A stretch of DNA of 19,457 nucleotides from Rikenellaceae bacterium. GTDB lineage: Bacteria; Bacteroidota; Bacteroidia; Bacteroidales; UBA932. Of this stretch, positions 15,933-19,457 are shown in pieces; position 1 is the first letter of the stretch; the number at the start of each line of letters is the position of its first letter. The DNA lies in contig CAAFZB010000007.1 of the NCBI GenBank assembly GCA_900767405.1, forward strand, positions 1-19,457, in the 5' to 3' direction. The position numbers and the translations under genes were made by a program. Below the pieces are notes generated by a model. The model was not told the DNA's origin. It made no database searches and saw nothing but the letters and a program-made list of their open reading frames with translations.

Positions 15933-17362
15933 TATTTGATGGAATTGTTTATTATGGTGCTTGCTATGGCTATTACTTCGTTTGAAAGAGCTTTTGCAGC
16001 TTCCATTGTAGGAGCCTCGGAGTAAACCCTGATGATTGGTTCGGTATTGGAACGGCGGAGAATCACCCATTTGCGCTCGTCTTCGAAGTCTACCTTGACG
16101 CCGTCGAGAGCGTTGACCTTCTCGTTCTTGTAGTGTTCCTTTACCACTTCAAGAATCTTTTCTGCCAGATTCTTGTCTGTTAGTTCTATCCTGTTCTTGT
16201 CTATGTAGTATTCCGGGAGGGTTTTCTTGTATTCGCTCACCTTGATTCCCTTATGCGCAATATGGCTGAGGAACAGGGCAACTCCAACCATTGCGTCTCT
16301 TCCGCTGTGGATGCTGGGATATATGACTCCTCCGTTGCCTTCGCCACCAATAAGCGCGTCAACTTCGTGCATCTTGGTTGTTACGTTCACTTCACCTACG
16401 GCCGCTGCATAGTAGGTGCCACCGTGGGCTTCGGTAACGTCGCGGAGTCCGCGTGAAGATGAAAGGTTGGAAACTGTGCGTAGCTTTGTGTTGCCATTGG
16501 CTTTGGCCTTATCCAGCAGGTAGTCTGCAACGGCAATGAGAGTGTTTTCCTCTACGAACGGTTCTCCGTTTTCACAAATCAGGGCGAGACGGTCTACGTC
16601 GGGGTCTACGCTGATTCCCAGGTCGGCGTGATTGGCCGTGACAGCTTTGCTGAGGTCGATGAGATTCTGGGGAAGGGGCTCGGGGTTATGCGCAAAGTCG
16701 CCGGTAATCTCTCCGTTCAGAAGGATACACTCGACTCCGAGTTTTTCCAGCAGTTTGGGCATTATGTCTGCACCAACTGAGTTGATGGCATCTACGACAA
16801 CTTTGAATCCAGCTTTGCGGATAGCTTCGCAGTCTACCGTATCAAGGTTGAGGACAGCCTCAAGGTGTTCCTGCGTGAAGTCGTGCTCTGTCATTGTTCC
16901 GAGCTCATCTACCGGGGCAAAATCGAAATTGTCGGTCTCGGCAAGATCCAGGATTGTCTTGCCCTGGGCTGCGGTAAGGAATTCTCCTTCTTCGTTAAGG
17001 AGCTTGAGGGCGTTCCACTGACGGGGGTTGTGCGATGCGGTAAGTATGATGCCGCCGTCGGCGTTTGCGAATTTTACAGCCATCTCTGTGGTCGGAGTGC
17101 TGGCGTATCCGCATTTTACCACGTCGACGCCACTTGCAATCAGGGTTCCGCATACGAGCTGCTCTACCATAGAACCGCTTATGCGTCCGTCTTTGCCGAC
17201 TACAATCTTGTATTTTTTGCCGTTGTTGGGAGCAGCTTTGCGCTGTGGCAGGGTATGACAATATGCGTATGTGAATTTGACGATGTCTATGGGAGTGAGT
17301 CCCAGACCTGCCTGTCCGCCAATTGTTCCGCGGATTCCGGAAATGGATTTGATAAGTGACAT
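15932..17362 (-). CDS. glmM: Phosphoglucosamine mutase (alpha-D-phosphohexomutase)
   Basis: 476 residues with every active-site loop of the phosphohexomutase superfamily: the phosphoserine loop ILTASHNP (S110), the magnesium site DPDVDR (D253, D255, D257), the sugar-binding loop GGEGNGG (E341) and the phosphate-binding loop RRSNTEPIIRVYSEA (436-450). It most likely converts glucosamine-6-phosphate to glucosamine-1-phosphate for UDP-GlcNAc, peptidoglycan and LPS synthesis. The GEGNGG loop is the form shared by Bacteroidetes and archaeal GlmM/ManB proteins, so additional phosphomannomutase activity cannot be excluded. The N-terminus MSLIKSISGIRGTIGG is intact. It is the first gene of a two-gene transcript with the DUF1343 gene, whose start overlaps its stop. 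Confidence 0.92.
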   Translation of the reverse strand: MSLIKSISGIRGTIGGQAGLGLTPIDIVKFTYAYCHTLPQRKAAPNNGKKYKIVVGKDGRISGSMVEQLVCGTLIASGVDVVKCGYASTPTTEMAVKFANADGGIILTASHNPRQWNALKLLNEEGEFLTAAQGKTILDLAETDNFDFAPVDELGTMTEHDFTQEHLEAVLNLDTVDCEAIRKAGFKVVVDAINSVGADIMPKLLEKLGVECILLNGEITGDFAHNPEPLPQNLIDLSKAVTANHADLGISVDPDVDRLALICENGEPFVEENTLIAVADYLLDKAKANGNTKLRTVSNLSSSRGLRDVTEAHGGTYYAAAVGEVNVTTKMHEVDALIGGEGNGGVIYPSIHSGRDAMVGVALFLSHIAHKGIKVSEYKKTLPEYYIDKNRIELTDKNLAEKILEVVKEHYKNEKVNALDGVKVDFEDERKWVILRRSNTEPIIRVYSEAPTMEAAKALSNEVIAIASTIINNSIK

Positions 17363-17409
17363 TTTTTTGTAAGTTTAATAACTTCCCATAGTTTCCTATG
17401 AAAATCTTA

Positions 17410-17417
17410 CAAATTTA
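17410..17417 (-). promoter_or_regulatory. Possible -7 box for glmM
   Basis: Minus-strand TAAATTTG matches TAnnTTTG and lies about 48 bases upstream of the glmM start, leaving a leader of roughly 40 bases. No clean TTTG occurs 19-21 bases further upstream (TGTT is the nearest), so the promoter is only half supported. Confidence 0.4.
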
Positions 17418-17481
17418 GTAAAATATTTGGAACAGCGCGTTGGATGTTGCGCAAAACGCGAGTGACGTTGTTCAGCATGAC

Positions 17482-17516
17482 AAAAAAGAGGTCGACTTGT
17501 TGAAAGTCGACCTCTT
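17482..17516 (-). terminator. Intrinsic terminator of the tRNA-Phe/tRNA-Glu transcript
   Basis: Bases 17486-17498 (AAGAGGTCGACTT) pair perfectly with 17504-17516 over 13 base pairs, with a five-base loop. On the minus strand the stem is followed by a T run (17487 down to 17482). It begins one base after the encoded CCA of tRNA-Glu, so it ends the tRNA transcript almost at the mature 3' end. Confidence 0.85.
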
Positions 17517-17517
17517 C

Positions 17518-17592
17518 TGGTAGTGGGTACGGGAATCGAACCCATATTGCAAGATTGAGAATCTTGAGTACTAACCGTTATACGAACCCACC
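17518..17592 (-). tRNA. tRNA-Glu (CTC)
   Basis: A full cloverleaf folds on the minus strand: acceptor GGTGGGT with ACCCACT (the first pair is G-T), D arm GTAT/GTAC, anticodon stem CAAGA/TCTTG around the loop TTCTCAA, so the anticodon is CTC and reads GAG, and a T arm ATGGG/CCCGT. The discriminator is A and CCA is encoded (17518-17520). Length is 75 with CCA. It lies 8 bases downstream of tRNA-Phe in the same transcript. Confidence 0.92.
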
Positions 17593-17600
17593 AAAAAAAG

Positions 17601-17673
17601 TGGTGCTGGGAGGAGTTGAACCGCCGACACAAGGATTTTCAGTCCTTTGCTCTACCACCTGAGCTACAGCACC
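17601..17673 (-). tRNA. tRNA-Phe (GAA)
   Basis: A cloverleaf on the minus strand: perfect acceptor GGTGCTG/CAGCACC, D arm GCTC/GAGC, anticodon stem AAGGA/TCCTT around CTGAAAA (anticodon GAA), T loop TTCAACT. The T stem GGCGG/CCTCC has a C-T mismatch at the middle pair. After discriminator A73 the DNA reads CTTTTTTT, so CCA is not encoded and must be added by nucleotidyltransferase, unlike the adjoining tRNA-Glu. Confidence 0.92.
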
Positions 17674-17689
17674 TGATTGTTTGGGAGTG

Positions 17690-17719
17690 CAAAGATACGC
17701 AAATTTTTTAATCCGCAAA
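17690..17719 (-). promoter_or_regulatory. Promoter of the tRNA-Phe/tRNA-Glu transcript
   Basis: On the minus strand TTTG (17716-17719) and TATCTTTG (17690-17697) are separated by 18 bases, a good match to the Bacteroidetes housekeeping promoter. The predicted start near 17685 leaves a leader of about a dozen bases before the first base of tRNA-Phe at 17673. Confidence 0.75.
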
Positions 17720-17726
17720 AAATTAT

Positions 17727-17754
17727 TTTGCTACTTACATTTTTATTATCTTCG
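17727..17754 (+). promoter_or_regulatory. Possible promoter of the PriA-like gene
   Basis: TTTG (17727-17730) and TATCTTCG (17747-17754, one mismatch to TAnnTTTG) lie 16 bases apart, shorter than the usual 18-21. The position, about 35 bases before the ATG at 17790 and divergent from the tRNA promoter, is sensible, but the match is imperfect. Confidence 0.3.
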
Positions 17755-17789
17755 CTTTCACAAGTCGTCCTTCCTTTATTTACGTTCAG

Positions 17790-19319
17790 ATGAGTGACAC
17801 TATATATATTAAGGTACTTCTTCCGGTTAATCTTGACTGGATGCCTACTTATTCCCTGCCACTTGGAGTAGAAGTAAGGAAAGGAGACCGGGTGAAGGTC
17901 AGATTCGCCCGCAAGGATTATATCGGTGTCGTTTACAGTTTCGACGAATCGCCCCGGCAATGTAAAGGGAATATCATCCCCATAGACGGCCTTGCCGATA
18001 TCCCGGCTGTTACACCCGAGGAACTGGAGCTCTGGGAGTTTGTCAGCCGCTATTATCTTTGCCCTCTGGGAGAAGTCTGCAAAGCGGCCAGTCCTGCCTG
18101 TGTGCTGGATGAAACGCCCGCCCCGACAGCAAAAGCTCTGCTTGGTTCATCTATCCCGGAACTTCCGGGACAAAGGATGTCCGACGTTCAAAAATCTGCT
18201 GTCCGTGAAATATTGGAAGCCTTCGACGGCAGGCAGAATGTCCTTCTTTGCGCAGGGAAGAGCCGGGAAAAGATTTTCCTCGAGCTCTCCCGCAGAACAA
18301 TCGAAAGCGGGAAAGATGTTCTCATCCTCAGGCCCGCAATAGGGAAAACCGATATGGAGATTCCCGCATTGTACTACTGCCCGGCGGTCTCGTCGGCGCA
18401 AAGGCGCAATGCAGTCTTTAAAATAAGGAACTGCGGTCCGGTTATGGTCGTGGGCGAAGCCTCGGCTGTGCTTCTTCCTTTCAGGAATCTCGGACTTGTG
18501 ATTGTGGATGATGAGTTCAGTACTGCCTACAAGCAGACTTTCCATCCTCCGTTTTTCAATGCCAGGGATGTTGCCTGCGTTCTTGCAAGGATATGGAATT
18601 CGAACCTTCTGCTGTGCGCCGGAACTCCGTCTCTGGAGTCGGAGTATAACTGTGCGGCCGGTAAACTCCACAAGGTGTCGCTAGCCGAAATACAGGGGAA
18701 TGATACTTCGATGAACTGTTGTGAGATAATAGACATTTCTAAAGAAAGGACCAAGAACGGGATGATAGGTAATTTCTCCCGAATCGCTTTGTCGCGTATG
18801 GGGGAGACACTGGACAAACGGGGCAGGATACTTTTATTGCAACCCTGGAAAGACACGTCGGACATAGAGATAGAAGCAAGAAAACATTTCCCTTCGGCGA
18901 AGACAGGAATCAATTCTCTTCCTTTGTGGGAAGCCGGTTCAAAAGAACTCGGGAAATATTCCCTGGTTGTCTTCTGTAACGTCGATTACCTTCTTTCCCG
19001 TCAGGATTTCCGGGCAGATGAATATGCCTTCCGCCAGTTGGAAAGACTTAAGCTCTGCTGCCGCAACCTGCTTGTCCAGACCGGAGAGTCGTCCCACTAT
19101 ATCTTTAACGGTGCCAAGGCCCTTGACATAATGCTGTCCCAGCGGAAGGATTTCTCTCTCCCTCCTTTTTCTCGAGAGGTGAAGATCAAGACAAAGGATG
19201 AATGCAAGAGCCATTTCCTGCCCAAGGACAGTACCTTGGAATCCCGGAAAATGGAACTGCTAAGGAATGCTCCCCGGGGAGCAGTAATTGACGTAGACCC
19301 TGTAGGCCTTAAATTCTGA
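17790..19319 (+). CDS. priA: Degenerate PriA (primosomal protein N'), helicase motifs lost
   Basis: 509 residues; normal PriA has about 730-830. Kept: the 3'-end-binding domain (YSLPLGVEVRKGDRVKVRF, 21-39), a winged-helix-like part (LELWEFVSRYYLCPLGE, 79-95), the strand after the DEAH box (AYKQTFHPPFFNARDVA, 246-262), TPSLES (279-284), NVDYLLSRQDFRADEYAF (397-414), LPPFSRE (457-463) and the typical end IDVDP (500-504). Lost: Walker A (LLCAGKSREKIFLEL instead of the GxxGxGKT region), DEEH (DDEF, 240-243), the whole zinc-binding domain (LLLQPW runs into DIEIEARKHFP with no CxxC), the GTQM..KGxDF motif and QVAGRAGR (now ERLKLCCR). PriA restarts collapsed replication forks by binding fork DNA and recruiting primosome partners; this copy should bind but not unwind. 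The frame is unbroken, so it looks maintained. Confidence 0.85.
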   Translation: MSDTIYIKVLLPVNLDWMPTYSLPLGVEVRKGDRVKVRFARKDYIGVVYSFDESPRQCKGNIIPIDGLADIPAVTPEELELWEFVSRYYLCPLGEVCKAASPACVLDETPAPTAKALLGSSIPELPGQRMSDVQKSAVREILEAFDGRQNVLLCAGKSREKIFLELSRRTIESGKDVLILRPAIGKTDMEIPALYYCPAVSSAQRRNAVFKIRNCGPVMVVGEASAVLLPFRNLGLVIVDDEFSTAYKQTFHPPFFNARDVACVLARIWNSNLLLCAGTPSLESEYNCAAGKLHKVSLAEIQGNDTSMNCCEIIDISKERTKNGMIGNFSRIALSRMGETLDKRGRILLLQPWKDTSDIEIEARKHFPSAKTGINSLPLWEAGSKELGKYSLVVFCNVDYLLSRQDFRADEYAFRQLERLKLCCRNLLVQTGESSHYIFNGAKALDIMLSQRKDFSLPPFSREVKIKTKDECKSHFLPKDSTLESRKMELLRNAPRGAVIDVDPVGLKF

Positions 19320-19351
19320 AATTAAATCCTGCAACACAAACAATAATCTAT

Positions 19352-19457
19352 ATGAAAAGAATCGAGTCGATTGACATTTTTAGAGCCCTGACAATGCTGA
19401 TGATGCTATGGGTGAACGGTTTTGCCGGAGTGGCGGGAGTTCTTCACCGGCGGGGAC
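19352..19457 (+). CDS. DUF5009/NagX-like membrane acyltransferase, N-terminal fragment
   Basis: The first 35 codons of a gene cut by the right edge. The product begins MKRIESIDIFRALTMLMMLW, continuing VNGFAGVAGV, which is the characteristic opening (R-x-x-S-I-D-x-F-R-x-L-T-M) of the bacterial family related to heparan-alpha-glucosaminide N-acetyltransferase, including DUF5009 and NagX. These multi-pass proteins are thought to move acetyl groups across the membrane to amino sugars (family knowledge). It starts 32 bases after the PriA-like gene on the same strand and may be co-transcribed. Nothing can be said about the rest. Confidence 0.75.
   Translation, partial: MKRIESIDIFRALTMLMMLWVNGFAGVAGVLHRRG

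Noticed and set aside
15933..16070. Upstream extension of the DUF1343 frame into glmM
   Set aside because: The added residues are low-complexity antisense-like sequence without homology; the TAATG junction gives a better start at 15932.
17396..17632. Minus-strand frame of 78 codons over the tRNA-Glu gene and terminator
   Set aside because: It translates structural RNA and a hairpin; the protein-like reading is accidental.
17790..19319. Explaining the odd PriA by frameshifts or sequencing errors
   Set aside because: There is one continuous frame with conserved blocks in the right order from the first to the last residues; frameshifts would have scrambled stretches rather than removed motifs cleanly. 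A deletion at assembly level remains possible only for the zinc domain.
1..19457. Search for CRISPR arrays, insertion sequences, phage genes, toxin-antitoxin or defence systems
   Set aside because: No regularly spaced direct repeats, transposase, integrase or paired small toxin-like genes were seen; the window is housekeeping and envelope genes.

Overview
The window is chromosomal DNA of moderate GC from a member of the Bacteroidota, most likely the Bacteroidales. Four things point there: the protein families (giant TPR protein next to a plugless outer-membrane barrel, type B L31, PgpH-type HD protein, short conserved GEGVKAGELN membrane protein); promoters of the TTTG-N18-20-TAnnTTTG type with no Shine-Dalgarno sequences; the archaeal-like GlmM signature GGEGNGG; and tightly packed reading frames. 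It is mostly housekeeping DNA. I see no insertion sequence, phage, CRISPR array or plasmid function. Species cannot be named from this; an uncultured gut lineage assembled from a metagenome is an inference.

Layout. Bases 1-147 carry, on the minus strand, a headless fragment of a Gfo/Idh/MocA oxidoreductase. It runs straight into the equally headless start of a TPR protein on the plus strand, so both genes look cut at one junction near 131-150. From there a plus-strand cluster runs to 10483: TPR protein, plugless outer-membrane beta-barrel, gyrB, PgpH-type HD phosphodiesterase, trigger factor and a deacetylase-fold secreted protein, with gaps of 0-27 bases and one ATGA overlap. It meets, stop codon to stop codon, a minus-strand cluster (14476 down to 10484): CE2-like SGNH esterase, conserved membrane-anchored protein, DPP-IV-like S9 peptidase, PAP2 phosphatase. 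Then, also on the minus strand, come rpmE2 with its own promoter and terminator, and the pair glmM-DUF1343 joined by a TAATG junction. A minus-strand tRNA-Phe/tRNA-Glu pair with a strong promoter and terminator follows. Divergent from it is a plus-strand PriA homologue, and the right edge cuts the first 35 codons of a DUF5009/NagX-like membrane acyltransferase.

How the genes fit together. The plus cluster mixes DNA topology (gyrB), c-di-AMP breakdown (HD protein), nascent-chain folding (trigger factor) and the envelope. The minus side is envelope and cell-wall biology: amino-sugar phosphate synthesis (glmM), a muramidase-family protein (DUF1343), lipid phosphate removal (PAP2), periplasmic peptide trimming (S9) and sugar ester removal (SGNH).

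The most striking observation is that several universal proteins are stripped down while still in frame. PriA is 509 residues, with its Walker A, DEEH box, zinc-binding domain and arginine-finger region lost but both ends conserved. Trigger factor is 333 residues, with no PPIase domain. DUF1343 lacks a signal peptide and some family motifs, and the S9 peptidase lacks part of its N-terminal propeller. The ATPase-dead PriA is the best candidate for something undescribed in this lineage.
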